DNA of 64,000 nt from Xylanibacter brevis ATCC 19188 (GTDB taxonomy: Bacteria > Bacteroidota > Bacteroidia > Bacteroidales > Bacteroidaceae): the NCBI RefSeq assembly GCF_000621725.1, contig NZ_JHXM01000008.1, positions 1-64,000 of the forward strand, written 5' to 3'. Shown piece by piece: positions 45,285 to 54,972 of this stretch (positions are counted from its first letter, which is position 1; every line of letters begins with the position of its first letter). A program made the position numbers and the translations under genes. Below the pieces are notes generated by a model. It saw only the letters and a program-made list of their open reading frames with translations, was not told the DNA's origin and ran no database searches.

Positions 45285-45899
45285 TTAGGTGTTAGGATTG
45301 TTAGCTGTCTTGTCCCACTTAGACACCTCACTGACACGGCAAGCAATGTCAAGACGGTCGTTATAGACAGACATCTGGAGTTCACCCTTGGCATTGATGC
45401 CAGCCTTGGGCTGCATCCAGTCCTTACGGCTCTCGCCAAACTGGAGGAAACGGATCCAGGTATAATCGTAGTTCTCACCGTTCTTCTCGCTGCTGAAGGC
45501 TGAGAATACACAGAAGGGATTGCCCTTCTTGTCCTTCTTCTCCTCAATCTTATTGCCGAGAGTGCCGCGAAACTCGATATCACCCTTGATGCTGTCTTCA
45601 GAACCTGCGCTGAAGGTGTTGATGCCTGTGGCAGAGAGATTCAGATAGAAAGCTTCTCCTTTCTTGTGGAAAGTGAGAGTGCCAACCACCTCGACACGAT
45701 TGCCTACAGGATAGTTCGCAAGCTCCTCCTGAGAGCCGCCATCCTTGGCCACGCTGATTTCTACGGTCTTGTTGATGCCAGACTTGGCAGGGATGACCAC
45801 GTTAATACCTAATGACATGAAGGGCTTACCCTCCTTACCTGTACGCATCTGCGCTGTGCGTGAGATGGTACCACAAACTGTTACATTACATTTAATCAT
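45285..45899 (-). CDS. Tandem OB-fold, SSB-like protein
   Basis: A 204-residue protein with two OB-fold-like halves. The first (CNVTVCGTISRTAQM, KPFMSLGINVVIP, RVEVVGTLTFHK) and second (IEFRGTLGNKIEEKK, GNPFCVFSAFSSE, QMSVYNDRLDIACRVSEV) have the same strand order. It probably binds single-stranded DNA during transfer. It lies five bases upstream of the ArdC-like gene. Confidence 0.7.
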   Translation of the reverse strand: MIKCNVTVCGTISRTAQMRTGKEGKPFMSLGINVVIPAKSGINKTVEISVAKDGGSQEELANYPVGNRVEVVGTLTFHKKGEAFYLNLSATGINTFSAGSEDSIKGDIEFRGTLGNKIEEKKDKKGNPFCVFSAFSSEKNGENYDYTWIRFLQFGESRKDWMQPKAGINAKGELQMSVYNDRLDIACRVSEVSKWDKTANNPNT

Positions 45900-45936
45900 A
45901 AAAGCTGAAAATTAGAAGTTAATATTAAGAGAAAAG

Positions 45937-46128
45937 TTATAGTTGCTGGTCTTCTGTTGCTGCATGTCTGATGTCTTCCGCTATCCAGCACAGTAAGGCA
46001 ACCATGACAGAACAATAGATAATGCATCCAATCAGACCTAACAGGCAATAAAGTCCATAGATGATGCTGCCGATAATTGCTCCGGCTATCAGCAAGGTCA
46101 ATACCTTATTGAAGATCCTTTCTTTCAT
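45937..46128 (-). CDS. Small two-span membrane protein
   Basis: A 63-residue protein from the ATG at 46128: a basic start (MKERIFNKVL), two hydrophobic helices (LTLLIAGAIIGSIIYGLYCL and LGLIGCIIYCSVMVALLCWI) and an acidic end. It begins one base after the stop of the hydrolase gene upstream. No family recognised; such small proteins accompany transfer machinery. Confidence 0.55.
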   Translation of the reverse strand: MKERIFNKVLTLLIAGAIIGSIIYGLYCLLGLIGCIIYCSVMVALLCWIAEDIRHAATEDQQL

Positions 46129-46129
46129 G

Positions 46130-47728
46130 TTACTTTCTTTGAATGGATTGTTCCTGGTTCTGTTGTGCATCCATGCCTTGCTGATAGTTTTGGGACATCT
46201 GCTGTGAAACAACAATGCCGTTCACCACACTGGCTACCGCACGACGTTTGTCATCCTCTGAGAGGCTGCTGTTTCCCAAGGCTTGCTGGAGTCTTGTCAT
46301 TTCAGCATTGGTGATTTCATGGGTGAAGTTCACCGTGCCGTTATCCACCTGAAGAAGTGGCCTGTTATCGGAAATGATGAGATTGCACACTTTCATCTGG
46401 GGGAGGAGAGAAGTCAGGTCTATCTGTCTGTTGGCTGCTGCATCAGTGACAGCTTGCATCTTTTCCTCCTCGCTCTTGTTGTCAATCTGGATTGCCAATG
46501 CCATCAGTGAGGTGAAAAGAGTCATGGCCATCTCTATCACTGGGTCACCATTTGGGTTCATGCTCATACCGCTGTCCTCCGAAGACAAGATTTTCTTCAT
46601 CCATTCGTCAGGTGACATATTCGTGTCAATCTGCTGCTGGGCTGTGACAGTTTCCTGAGCTACAGGATTAGCAGCCTTATAGCTGGCCAACAAGTCTTTT
46701 CCGTTATGAAGCAGCTGTTGAGACAATCCACCTTTCTGGCTTATCTCTGCGATATATGCAGCTGGGTCAATATTGCGTTTCGTGCCGTCACTGGCAATGG
46801 TCTTGACCTCAAAATGCAAATGTGGCCCTGTTGTCCTGGTTCCTGTATTTCCTGATACGCCAATCTTCTGACCGGCATTGACATTATCTCCAACCTTCAC
46901 GTCGATGCTCGACATGTGCATGTAGGTCGTCTGATACTTGCTGCCATCTTCACGGTTATACTCAATCGTAACCGACTTGCCGCCGCCAGTGTTGGCATTG
47001 TGGTTCACACCAACCACCTTGCCGTTGTTCTCTGTGGCAAGTAGTGCTTCGTTCTTGCAGCTTACGTCAATTCCTTTATGGAACTGCGTCTTGCTGTGAT
47101 CCATTGGGTCACGACGGTTGCCGAAAGGTGAAGTCACAAGCATAAACTCCTCTCGTTTCAAAGGAAGGGAATAAAGACCATTGGGAGTGGGCTTTGCAGT
47201 AACACTATTGGCAGGAGTGGCAGACACATCCCCCTTGCGGTAGTCTGTGGTGCCAATCTTCTTTCCCTCTCTCTTAGCCTGTTCAATCACCATCTGGTCA
47301 TATTTCTGCAGGTTTGCCCCTTCAATGACTCCAACGATGGTGCTGACATAGTTCTTGGCGGTAGCATAACCACCTGCCTTGATGCCAGCAGCCCATCCTT
47401 TGTAGTCATCAGCAGAGAGGTTCCTGGTGTATTTCTGGTAGCGGTCTGCCATGAGGACTTTACTGTGGTCTTCATAGCTCTGCCCAACGTTATCGTACTT
47501 CTTGAACTTCTCATTAGGCTTGTCATCATCGGCACGGACGTATGCGCCGTTGAACTCACCCTTTACACCGAAATGGTTATTGGCAGTTCTGGCGAGCATA
47601 CTCTTTCCTTCTGCTGACTCAATGATGCCTTGGGCAAGAGTGATGGATGCAGGGATGCCATATCTGCGCATCTGCTCCATAGCTTCCGCTGCATGTTCCT
47701 CAATATATTTTTGTCTTGATGCTGTCAC
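46130..47728 (-). CDS. Peptidoglycan hydrolase: glucosaminidase plus M23 peptidase
   Basis: A 532-residue two-enzyme protein. Residues 5-140 are a glucosaminidase (FlgJ/LytG type) with GIPASITLAQGIIESAEGKS and NNHFGVKG. Residues 200-330 are an M23 endopeptidase with complete zinc ligands: FHKGID and GPHLHFEV. The remaining 200 residues are helical and Gln-rich. No signal peptide is visible, so export must use another route, perhaps the transfer machinery. Such hydrolases open the wall for the conjugation channel. Confidence 0.88.
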   Translation of the reverse strand: MTASRQKYIEEHAAEAMEQMRRYGIPASITLAQGIIESAEGKSMLARTANNHFGVKGEFNGAYVRADDDKPNEKFKKYDNVGQSYEDHSKVLMADRYQKYTRNLSADDYKGWAAGIKAGGYATAKNYVSTIVGVIEGANLQKYDQMVIEQAKREGKKIGTTDYRKGDVSATPANSVTAKPTPNGLYSLPLKREEFMLVTSPFGNRRDPMDHSKTQFHKGIDVSCKNEALLATENNGKVVGVNHNANTGGGKSVTIEYNREDGSKYQTTYMHMSSIDVKVGDNVNAGQKIGVSGNTGTRTTGPHLHFEVKTIASDGTKRNIDPAAYIAEISQKGGLSQQLLHNGKDLLASYKAANPVAQETVTAQQQIDTNMSPDEWMKKILSSEDSGMSMNPNGDPVIEMAMTLFTSLMALAIQIDNKSEEEKMQAVTDAAANRQIDLTSLLPQMKVCNLIISDNRPLLQVDNGTVNFTHEITNAEMTRLQQALGNSSLSEDDKRRAVASVVNGIVVSQQMSQNYQQGMDAQQNQEQSIQRK

Positions 47729-47746
47729 TTTCTTTATTCTTTTGGG

Positions 47747-50254
47747 TTATCGATGAAAGGCTTGATGCTTCTCTGGTTCTGCCTTTGCTTCCTTTTCAGA
47801 GGCAGCACCAGGTGTCACCAATTCTGAGATACCGCGCTTTGCCGTCTGCTTGGGAGCTTCCAACTGGTCACAGATGGCTACACGCTCTCCGGCACGGATG
47901 AGTTTTGGCAGATAAGTGTCAAGGGCATGGTAAGGGAATCCTGCCATTTTTACAGCATTACCATCAGGCCCTTTCTGCTTGGTGCTCTTAGTGAGAGTGA
48001 TACCGAGTATCTTAGAGGCTTTCTCAGCGTCTTGCTGATAAGTCTCATAGAAATCGCCTGTGCGGAACAGTAGAAGAGCGTCAGGATGCTTGCTCTTTAA
48101 GTCCAGGAACTGCTTCATAATCGGAGAAAGGACTACGGCTGCTACGGCTTTGGTCTCTGCTTTGGTGGCTTCTTCCTTGGCTTTTTCCTCCTTACGCTCT
48201 TTCTCTTTCTGCTCTGGAGAGTTACGACGCTTTTCTTCTTCCTGCTTCTTCTCAGATTGCGTCTGCTCTTCCTTCTGCTCTTCCTTTTTGTCTTCCTCTT
48301 CATGGGCTTCGACATTCTTAGTCTGCTCCTTGGTTTCAGACTGTGCTTCCTGCTCTGTCTTGTCGGTACCAACGGCTACTGCATCGGTACGTTCCTTACG
48401 GAGCACGTCGGCAAAAAGGGATGCTGCAAGATGAGTCTTGTAGTCCTGTTTGTCATCAGCCAGCCACATACGCTGCCACTGCTGTTGATTGACCTCACGG
48501 GCTTGAAGCCTGTTGCCGTCGATGGTAGGTACGCACAGAATGACACTCGGCTTGTTGTCTGTGGCTTTGGTCTTGAAGATGTTCACACGCTCGATACGTG
48601 CCAACTCCTCGGCTGTAGCCTGACTCTTGAAGAGGTCTGTCTTCAACTCAGGCTTCTCCATAGCCATAGCATAGTATCTTGAAGCCATCTCCAGACGCAT
48701 GTGGTCACTGGCTTCTTCATTGCCTTGCTTCATGGTCACGAAAAAGCGGTTGACATCTGCCTTGTCAGCATATACGGCAAAGGATGGCTCATTCTCTGGC
48801 TTCAGGAACATCGCCCACTTGCCAGCGTCATCCCTCAGCATAAGCACTTTGTCGAAAGCAACAGAGTTGGAACGGCTGACGGCTTCTGCAACATCGAGCT
48901 TGGCAAGGTCTCTCAGTTCCCAGTTGTTGAGCTTGGAAACGGAAACTTCCTTGCCAGCGAAGAAACTGTCATCAGGACGATAGCCCAATGAACCATCCAT
49001 GTTGAAGAAGGAAACGGTCTCAAAGCCTTCCTTGCGCAAGGCTTTCTCGATACGTCCTTTGTTCATGCCTGGTATTTCGTTGTCCACCTCTAAGGAAGCA
49101 CCTGCAGGGAGTACGACATCCGCTTTCTTTGCCTCGGAGTCACGTACTACGACAAATTCCTTGGTGTCTTTGTTGGGCAGGTTCTTCAGCTCATCAGCGA
49201 CATAGTAGTGCTTGGGCTGTTCTGCCTGAGTTCCCTCTTTTTGCTGTGGGGATGCCAACTCAACCTTCTCACCACGCTCTGCCTTGTGAAGCATATCCAG
49301 AGCATTGTTGACATCCATCTCCACGACATCAATGAGACAGGGATTCTCTTTGAGTTCTCGCTGCCAGTAGTCAACCATTTTCATGCTTTCAGCAGAGAGC
49401 TTGGCAGGAAGTCCCAATTCAAGCATCTTACTGCCAGCTGCCAACTCGACAATAAGGCGTTCCTGCTTTGCTGCATCTTCAGGAGAGGTGTTTCCGTTGT
49501 TCATGCCGTTACGTCCCAGACGCTGTGCATTGCCTGTGGCACTTACCACCTGACGCATGAGTTCGTTGGTGAAGTCCTTGTAAGACTCGAAATCCTTCTC
49601 ACTGGGCATATACACCGTATCTTTCTTGGAATCGTAATGGGCAACACCGCTGCCATCAAGACGGATGGGAACAAGGTTGTCGCGTGTCTTCAGGATGAAG
49701 TCATTGACTGAAATACGCAGGTGGTCACTCTCAGATTTGGAGTGCTCACGATCCTCAGAGGTTCCATGTGCCTTGACTTCCTGCTCATAGCGTTCCTTGT
49801 CAACGAAAGGAAGGGTTGTCTGGTCAATATTGAACAGAGCACGGACTTCACGGGTTCTGACTCCCTTGTATTCTGCCTGTTGCTTTTCGTCCAAAGCCTT
49901 GTAGTCTTCACGGCTGATGACATCTTCAGGATTATGCCTGTTGACATATTCCTTCCAGTTGTACCAGTTGAAGGGAACTCCCTTTTCCTTGGACTGTACT
50001 GACTCGCCGCGTTTCTTGGCTTCGCTGAAAAGCGTGTACTCGTTGGTCTTGTAGTTGTTCTGGTCACTGTGAAGTGCCATTGTCATGGCATTGAAGGCTG
50101 AGACATTGACACCTCGTGGATAGAAACGTGGTGCCGTCTTCTCTGATGGGTTCAACCATACACCGCCATTCTCCTTGGCTCTTTCCATTGCATTGATGAG
50201 AAGTTCAGCCTGTTTTTCGGCTGCTGCTTTCTCCTGTGGGTTCTTTTCCTGCAT
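47747..50254 (-). CDS. Protease-dead ArdC-like protein fused to a MutS domain I
   Basis: An 835-residue polyvalent-type protein. Residues 40-300 follow ArdC ([30 protein letters not shown]), but where the zincin needs HExxH it has NELMR at 230-234, so it is probably inactive. A DUF3945-like middle and a long Glu/Lys/Gln region (about 620-700) lead to a C-terminal MutS domain I, from about 705 ([29 protein letters not shown] with the Phe-x-Glu mismatch-reading motif, [23 protein letters not shown]). It ends in FHR. Binding and protection of incoming DNA is inferred. Confidence 0.8.
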   Translation of the reverse strand: MQEKNPQEKAAAEKQAELLINAMERAKENGGVWLNPSEKTAPRFYPRGVNVSAFNAMTMALHSDQNNYKTNEYTLFSEAKKRGESVQSKEKGVPFNWYNWKEYVNRHNPEDVISREDYKALDEKQQAEYKGVRTREVRALFNIDQTTLPFVDKERYEQEVKAHGTSEDREHSKSESDHLRISVNDFILKTRDNLVPIRLDGSGVAHYDSKKDTVYMPSEKDFESYKDFTNELMRQVVSATGNAQRLGRNGMNNGNTSPEDAAKQERLIVELAAGSKMLELGLPAKLSAESMKMVDYWQRELKENPCLIDVVEMDVNNALDMLHKAERGEKVELASPQQKEGTQAEQPKHYYVADELKNLPNKDTKEFVVVRDSEAKKADVVLPAGASLEVDNEIPGMNKGRIEKALRKEGFETVSFFNMDGSLGYRPDDSFFAGKEVSVSKLNNWELRDLAKLDVAEAVSRSNSVAFDKVLMLRDDAGKWAMFLKPENEPSFAVYADKADVNRFFVTMKQGNEEASDHMRLEMASRYYAMAMEKPELKTDLFKSQATAEELARIERVNIFKTKATDNKPSVILCVPTIDGNRLQAREVNQQQWQRMWLADDKQDYKTHLAASLFADVLRKERTDAVAVGTDKTEQEAQSETKEQTKNVEAHEEEDKKEEQKEEQTQSEKKQEEEKRRNSPEQKEKERKEEKAKEEATKAETKAVAAVVLSPIMKQFLDLKSKHPDALLLFRTGDFYETYQQDAEKASKILGITLTKSTKQKGPDGNAVKMAGFPYHALDTYLPKLIRAGERVAICDQLEAPKQTAKRGISELVTPGAASEKEAKAEPEKHQAFHR

Positions 50255-50278
50255 ATATCTATTGTTTTAATGGGTTTG

Positions 50279-51703
50279 TTATCGTTGTGCAAGTGTCCTG
50301 GTCTGAGCCTGTTGCTCACTGGCTGCATAGTTCTCAGCTGCTATCTGTCGCATCTGGTCGTTCTTGGCAAGTACGGCATTGGCAAGGGTGTTAAGAGGCA
50401 GTGCGCCCTGATTGTATGCGTCCACCACTCTGTCCGGCAAAGCGATGGTACATGGAACCTTGTCGATGGTTGCAATCAGACAGTTGCCCTTAATCTGCGG
50501 TTGCGAGATTCGGGCATTGAGGGTTTCATCCTCATAGACTTTGTAGTTGCCCCGGACATTGGCATTTCCACCTTGTCCGTAGCTGACTCCATTGTGGTTG
50601 TCCAAGGCTTCGTGACCTGCCTTGTTCAAAAGGTTGAGTCCTCCCATACCGATAAGAACCATCTTCAGAATGGGATTCCTGACGAACATACCTGCCACTA
50701 TACTGGCTAAAGGCAACATATTGTCCTTCAGACCAAGGGATTTGGTCTTACCTGTGAAAATGCCTACAAGCATGTCTGGCAGCATGGCCAGTACATAGCC
50801 GAGATTGTGTCCTATGTCGGAAATGCCGTTCAGACCAACAGAACTGAGCAAACCGCTCCAGCCATTCTGATTGGTCTGTTGTGGTTGCTCCTGCTGTGTT
50901 TCAGGTTGAGTCTGGGCGACTTCTTTTTGCTCTTTTACAGGCTGCTCCTGTGTTTCCGTTGTCCGTTCCACTGTTGGGGTGTTTTCTTTTGGTTTTGGAG
51001 ATGACTTGGGTTGTTCCTGATTCCTTTTTGCCTGAGTAGCCTTGTATTCGGCTCTATGTTCGGGTGCAATAATCAAAGGAACATCATCGGTTTCTTTTGC
51101 TCCCACCTTGTCGATGGCAGCATTCAAGGCAAGGTCAACGCCAACAAACTTGGCTGCTCCAGACCAACTGCCACCGATACCGCCCATTGTCATATAGTCT
51201 GCGGCTGCTCCCAAGACATAACCTGTTCCTTTTTCCAAAGTGGATGGTTTATATCTCTTCTCAGCCTGTGCCGTGATATGGTTCTCCAGTGGTGATTTAT
51301 TAAGTGCCTGGGGAAGATAGAAGATGGTGTTGGTTGCTGCCTTGCGCATGATATAGTCAATGGATGACTTCGGAATCTCATCCTTGATCATCTTTTCAAT
51401 CATCATCTTCTCTATCTTTGGAGTGACGGTAATGTGCTGCTTTTTCAGCTCATCCTTCACCATCTGAATGTAGTCTTCAGTATGCTTGGAGTTCCATTTT
51501 CCCGTGTATCTGAGAGAGGCAAGACTGGCTGCTTGTGCCGACATTCCTCCGTCAGGCCCTGCTGCTCCAGCCATGATATATGGCAAGCTGCTGGTATGGA
51601 TGGCCATCTCTTCAGACTGCTTTAACCGAAGGTCTCGCATTACTTTGTCCATTATTGGCAAGACCTTAGTCCTGAATAACTTATCGTTGCTTGTTTCTGC
51701 CAT
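50279..51703 (-). CDS. Hypothetical transfer-region protein
   Basis: A 474-residue protein, unknown family. The N-terminal 150 residues are helical and soluble, followed by a glycine-rich stretch (AADYMTMGGIGGSWSGAA), a Gln/Pro/Glu-rich disordered segment (about 220-280) and hydrophobic helices around residues 300-370 (IGHNLGYVLAMLPDMLVGIF, LPLASIVAGMFV, LKMVLIGMGGLNLL). The C-terminal 100 residues look globular. It lies between the ArdC-fusion gene and the pilin-like gene, so a membrane role in transfer is plausible. Confidence 0.65.
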   Translation of the reverse strand: MAETSNDKLFRTKVLPIMDKVMRDLRLKQSEEMAIHTSSLPYIMAGAAGPDGGMSAQAASLASLRYTGKWNSKHTEDYIQMVKDELKKQHITVTPKIEKMMIEKMIKDEIPKSSIDYIMRKAATNTIFYLPQALNKSPLENHITAQAEKRYKPSTLEKGTGYVLGAAADYMTMGGIGGSWSGAAKFVGVDLALNAAIDKVGAKETDDVPLIIAPEHRAEYKATQAKRNQEQPKSSPKPKENTPTVERTTETQEQPVKEQKEVAQTQPETQQEQPQQTNQNGWSGLLSSVGLNGISDIGHNLGYVLAMLPDMLVGIFTGKTKSLGLKDNMLPLASIVAGMFVRNPILKMVLIGMGGLNLLNKAGHEALDNHNGVSYGQGGNANVRGNYKVYEDETLNARISQPQIKGNCLIATIDKVPCTIALPDRVVDAYNQGALPLNTLANAVLAKNDQMRQIAAENYAASEQQAQTRTLAQR

Positions 51704-51724
51704 TACTTGAAGTGATGTTACAGA

Positions 51725-52366
51725 TTAGTTATGGGGTAGATTACCCGATATTCTCATCAGCTGCTCAAACATGTCATGGTCGATTTGTCCTTGACGATAG
51801 GCATTGTGAATGTAGGCAAGAGTACGTCCATAGGAACCTTCACGTCCTGACCCGAAATGATCATAGATGTCCATCAGGTGATTGGCGACTGTCATATTCG
51901 TTTCTGGAGGGAAAGTTATCCAGTTTCCAGTTTTGTCATGGAAGGATGGTATTTCCGTGTTGATGCCAGTCTGTGAGATTCCTCCTTGGTCAGAGGCAAG
52001 GAAACCGTCTGAAGTTCCACTACCTGTAGATGAACTGCTGCTTCCTTCTGTGGAAGAACCACTGCCATCAACTCCGAAGAACTGAGGTAAGGCGGTAGCC
52101 ATCAACACGAAGCACATACAGCTGCCTACAGTCATCATCATCCTCTTCCTGATTTGGTTAGGATTGGTCTGCATACTCAGATAGATGCTCATGGCACCTG
52201 CAACGGCTATCACGGCAGCTATCACATAACACACTCCCTGAACATAAGGAAGGTAAGAACCTACGCCGTCAGCAGCATCGCTCAAACCAGACAAGCCACT
52301 GTCTGCGAATGAGGACACTGCCATAGGCGTAACGAAAATTATGGAAAACAATCTTTTTGTTATCAT
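51725..52366 (-). CDS. DUF4134-like (TraE/VirB2-type) pilin-like membrane protein
   Basis: A 213-residue protein from the ATG at 52366. The first 110 residues have a signal-like start (RLFSIIFVTPMAVSSFA), a short amphipathic segment and two hydrophobic helices separated by NPNQIRKR, the plan of DUF4134 proteins, which are VirB2-pilin-like in Bacteroidales conjugative elements. An unusual Ser/Gly/Thr-rich linker (GSGSSTEGSSSSSTGSG) leads to an extra 90-residue C-terminal domain. The ATG overlaps the stop of the upstream frame as ATGA. Confidence 0.7.
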   Translation of the reverse strand: MITKRLFSIIFVTPMAVSSFADSGLSGLSDAADGVGSYLPYVQGVCYVIAAVIAVAGAMSIYLSMQTNPNQIRKRMMMTVGSCMCFVLMATALPQFFGVDGSGSSTEGSSSSSTGSGTSDGFLASDQGGISQTGINTEIPSFHDKTGNWITFPPETNMTVANHLMDIYDHFGSGREGSYGRTLAYIHNAYRQGQIDHDMFEQLMRISGNLPHN

Positions 52367-52686
52367 AAGTTCAATTGGTTTAATATCTGTTCTTTTGTCT
52401 GTTCGATGGCGTGATGATAGACTTCCATCTGTTTTGGAAAGTATTCCTCTAACCATTCGTCCTTATCTACATTGTCATTGATGAACTTGATTGCCAGCAT
52501 ACGGTCAATCTCTATGGCTGCTTCTCCAGCCTCGCTGTTGTTGAACCATGCCTTTGTCCACCATCGGATTCCGCTTTTGTCTGGATAGACACTCACAAGT
52601 CTTGGTATATCGAAGCTCTGCACGTCAATCTCCAGCTCTGCCAGCGGATCAATGAGTCCGCTACTGGCTACGGCTCTGTCTTCAGC
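52363..52686 (-). CDS. Downstream frame reached by candidate -1 frameshift (107-residue extension)
   Basis: This frame is open from directly after the A10 run (52687-52696) to a TGA at 52363. It has only a weak independent start (GTG at 52623, without a Shine-Dalgarno-like sequence). A -1 slip on A AAA AAG in the M23-like gene would add 107 residues containing GLIDPLAELEIDVQSFDIPR and WWTKAWFNN, giving a protein of about 378 residues. Its stop overlaps the pilin-like ATG as ATGA. If there is no slippage, residues from about 52623 would be an independent small gene. Confidence 0.6.
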   Translation of the reverse strand, partial: AEDRAVASSGLIDPLAELEIDVQSFDIPRLVSVYPDKSGIRWWTKAWFNNSEAGEAAIEIDRMLAIKFINDNVDKDEWLEEYFPKQMEVYHHAIEQTKEQILNQLNL

Positions 52687-53498
52687 TTTTTTTTTTCGAG
52701 TGCGGACATCGTACTGAGAAAGACATGATGCCTCAATGCCAGATAATTGAGGAAATCAGCTATCAGCAGGTTCTGCACTTTCTCAGCCAATGGTATGCTC
52801 CTGGCACCCATACCCAAAGGATTTGCCATGCTGGGCAGGGTCTCATAGAAGTAGTTCTTCATCGCTGACATCGTGAAGATGTTGCGAAGCGCAAGTTCCG
52901 TATGCTCAGGAATGGAGTACAGGCCATTGCTCATGTCACTCATGTAATCCGGGAAGAAGCGCATCATCAGCTCTTCAATCTCCTTCTGGTCTTTGTCGTA
53001 CATGGTATGCACGTCCATGTCGATGGTGACGAACTGAGGCACGGCACCTACCTGACCTTGCTGTTCCATTGTTTTGAGGTTGCCGTAAATCATGGTGAGA
53101 AATTCCAACGGGTTCATTTCCTCGCCATTGTACTTAACTTCCATGTGGAGCATGTCGGCACTCACAGCGACCACCTGACCTGCCTTTACTACCTGTCCGT
53201 AGTTGGCAAAGACATTGCTCAGATGGGAATAGGTCACTTCATAGTTGCCGTAGCGGATGACCTGATAGATGCAGTGAATGGCATCATTTCCCAATCCCGA
53301 CACCTTACCTGTAGCAACAGCAGAAAGCAGGTAATGCTTAACATCGAAGTCAATCCCATGATGGAAGAATTTCTCTCCTGTCTTAGGGTGCTTCTGCTTG
53401 CCGTAGCCGAGCGACATCTCTACATCTTTGTTCTTCTCCTCAAACGGCATACAGTAGCCGCTGTCTGACTGGAGTATCATTTCATGTGTAAACTGCAT
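52668..53498 (-). CDS. M23-like protein with incomplete zinc site
   Basis: A 276-residue protein from the ATG at 53498 (MQFTHEMILQ). It is M23-like: FFHHGIDFDV supplies the first His and Asp, and GQVVAVSADMLHMEV occupies the place of GxHLHFEV, but the first His of HxH is Met, so it may be catalytically dead and serve to bind peptidoglycan. The C-terminal 110 residues are helical. The last codons (LEKKKLKTEP) cross an A10 run, the possible site of frameshifting. No signal peptide. Confidence 0.75.
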   Translation of the reverse strand: MQFTHEMILQSDSGYCMPFEEKNKDVEMSLGYGKQKHPKTGEKFFHHGIDFDVKHYLLSAVATGKVSGLGNDAIHCIYQVIRYGNYEVTYSHLSNVFANYGQVVKAGQVVAVSADMLHMEVKYNGEEMNPLEFLTMIYGNLKTMEQQGQVGAVPQFVTIDMDVHTMYDKDQKEIEELMMRFFPDYMSDMSNGLYSIPEHTELALRNIFTMSAMKNYFYETLPSMANPLGMGARSIPLAEKVQNLLIADFLNYLALRHHVFLSTMSALEKKKLKTEP

Positions 53499-53526
53499 AT
53501 TGTTATCCTTGAAAATTAGTCTTTGA

Positions 53527-54231
53527 TTATCTGCCCCTGTGAATCTGTTCCCTTGGCGGTTCATCCACCTGAACGACCTGTGCCTGTGGCTTCGGCAGCT
53601 CCCTCTGTGGTGTTTCCTGTGCCAAAGGCTTCTGCTGTCCACCTCCCAGCACCTGACTCATATTGGCATTGTTGCCAATCATCATCATGCCAAGGACTGC
53701 TCCGGCTATCTTTCCGAGCCATCCGAAACGTCCGAAAACAAGCAAGGCTGAAAGTACCAGTCCTGCAAGGCTGAGACCTGACACATTGCCTTTGCCAAGG
53801 TTGCTGAAGAAGTTACTGAACATATCGCCTCCGTTGCCAGAGAACACACCACGAAGGAAGTTTGACATGCCGCTCCACTTGCTATCCACACTGGTCATGG
53901 CATTGTTCATGGTATCGACAGCACCGCCAACGGAATCCTTCAGCTCAGTTACGGTATTGGCTACGCCATCAACCTTGTCACTGACCGTATCAATGGTATC
54001 TGAGCCTACGACAGCATCGCCAACAATACGAGCGACACTCTTATCCGTGGTCAGCTTTTCCCAACCGACGTATGCGGCAGCACCGCCGACAGCAGCGGTC
54101 TTGGTGGCTGTGCCGAGTCCCTTGATGGTTCTCTGAGGATGGATGACAGCACTGCCAACGGATGAAGCCGTTGCCTTGGCTGCACGGCCACCGTACTTAA
54201 ATGTTGCTTTGAGTAATGAACTCCAACTCAT
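53527..54231 (-). CDS. Hypothetical membrane protein
   Basis: A 234-residue protein with a glycine/alanine-rich start, a helical middle (TIDTVSDKVDGVANTVTEL) and two hydrophobic helices near 150-200 (LSLAGLVLSALLVF, GKIAGAVLGMMMIG). The C terminus is Pro/Gln-rich and ends EPPREQIHRGR. Transfer-region context only. Confidence 0.6.
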   Translation of the reverse strand: MSWSSLLKATFKYGGRAAKATASSVGSAVIHPQRTIKGLGTATKTAAVGGAAAYVGWEKLTTDKSVARIVGDAVVGSDTIDTVSDKVDGVANTVTELKDSVGGAVDTMNNAMTSVDSKWSGMSNFLRGVFSGNGGDMFSNFFSNLGKGNVSGLSLAGLVLSALLVFGRFGWLGKIAGAVLGMMMIGNNANMSQVLGGGQQKPLAQETPQRELPKPQAQVVQVDEPPREQIHRGR

Positions 54232-54260
54232 ATTCTATGCTCTTTAAGTTCAACAATCAA

Positions 54261-54959
54261 TTATCTTCTCCCATTTCGCCTCCAGCGTTCCATACATTGC
54301 CTTGTGATACTGGCTTTGTCCGCTTCACTCCTGGCACTGTAATCAATCTCTGCCCACACGTCAGCAAGGGATGTATATTTCACCGCCTTGATAAGACGCT
54401 GGAGTTTCTTGTTCATGAGTTTGAGCTTGGGACGGATGCCAAAGATGATCTCCAGACGTTCCTTCTCAGTCATCTTGGTATTGGCGAGACAGACCTGACG
54501 GATGTCATTGACAATATCCACGCTTCCCATGATAATCTCCCGATAGATTTTGTTACGATTAGCGGAAAGTGCCACTGCAAGGGCATTAGTGGGATGAGCA
54601 CTTAACTGATGGCTGAAACTTCCAAGGTTGTCAACCATCCTGTCAATCTCATGGTAGAAGCCGTATATCTGTGCTGCATAGGCTATGATGCTGTGAAAGT
54701 CATCAAGGTATTTGTTGAACTCCTTCTGAAGGTCTGTGGTAGCATTGACCTCCTCGGTAATCCAGATATGGCCTGTTGCCTCCAGCAGCATCATCTTTTC
54801 CTGTTGCTTCAGCTCTTTCTTGGCTTTGTCCGTATAGAGCGCAATCATTCCTGCCAGCACAGGGTCATTGCCCTGAGCATGGAGCATACTCCCACCAACT
54901 CCCCCGAAGGGGAGGGCGAGAGTCAGCATGATTATGACAAAGAAAGATTTATTCAACAT
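54261..54959 (-). CDS. Exported helical transfer-region protein, paralogue 1
   Basis: A 232-residue protein with a signal peptide (FFVIIMLTLALPFGGVGGSMLHA, cleavage near residue 29) and a mature helical domain. It resembles the next upstream gene product: both end with K-L-x-x-L then Y-T-x-x-DVW and a basic tail with RRW or RWRR. The two are probably tandem duplicates in the periplasm. VirB5-like pilus tip proteins are exported helical proteins too, but I see no decisive similarity. Confidence 0.7.
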   Translation of the reverse strand: MLNKSFFVIIMLTLALPFGGVGGSMLHAQGNDPVLAGMIALYTDKAKKELKQQEKMMLLEATGHIWITEEVNATTDLQKEFNKYLDDFHSIIAYAAQIYGFYHEIDRMVDNLGSFSHQLSAHPTNALAVALSANRNKIYREIIMGSVDIVNDIRQVCLANTKMTEKERLEIIFGIRPKLKLMNKKLQRLIKAVKYTSLADVWAEIDYSARSEADKASITRQCMERWRRNGRR

Positions 54960-54972
54960 GATTCATTCCGTT

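Noticed and set aside
48142-48372. Very basic minus-strand frame inside the ArdC-MutS fusion gene
   Set aside because: It is the second frame of the Glu/Lys/Gln-rich linker; the codons mirror the main frame.
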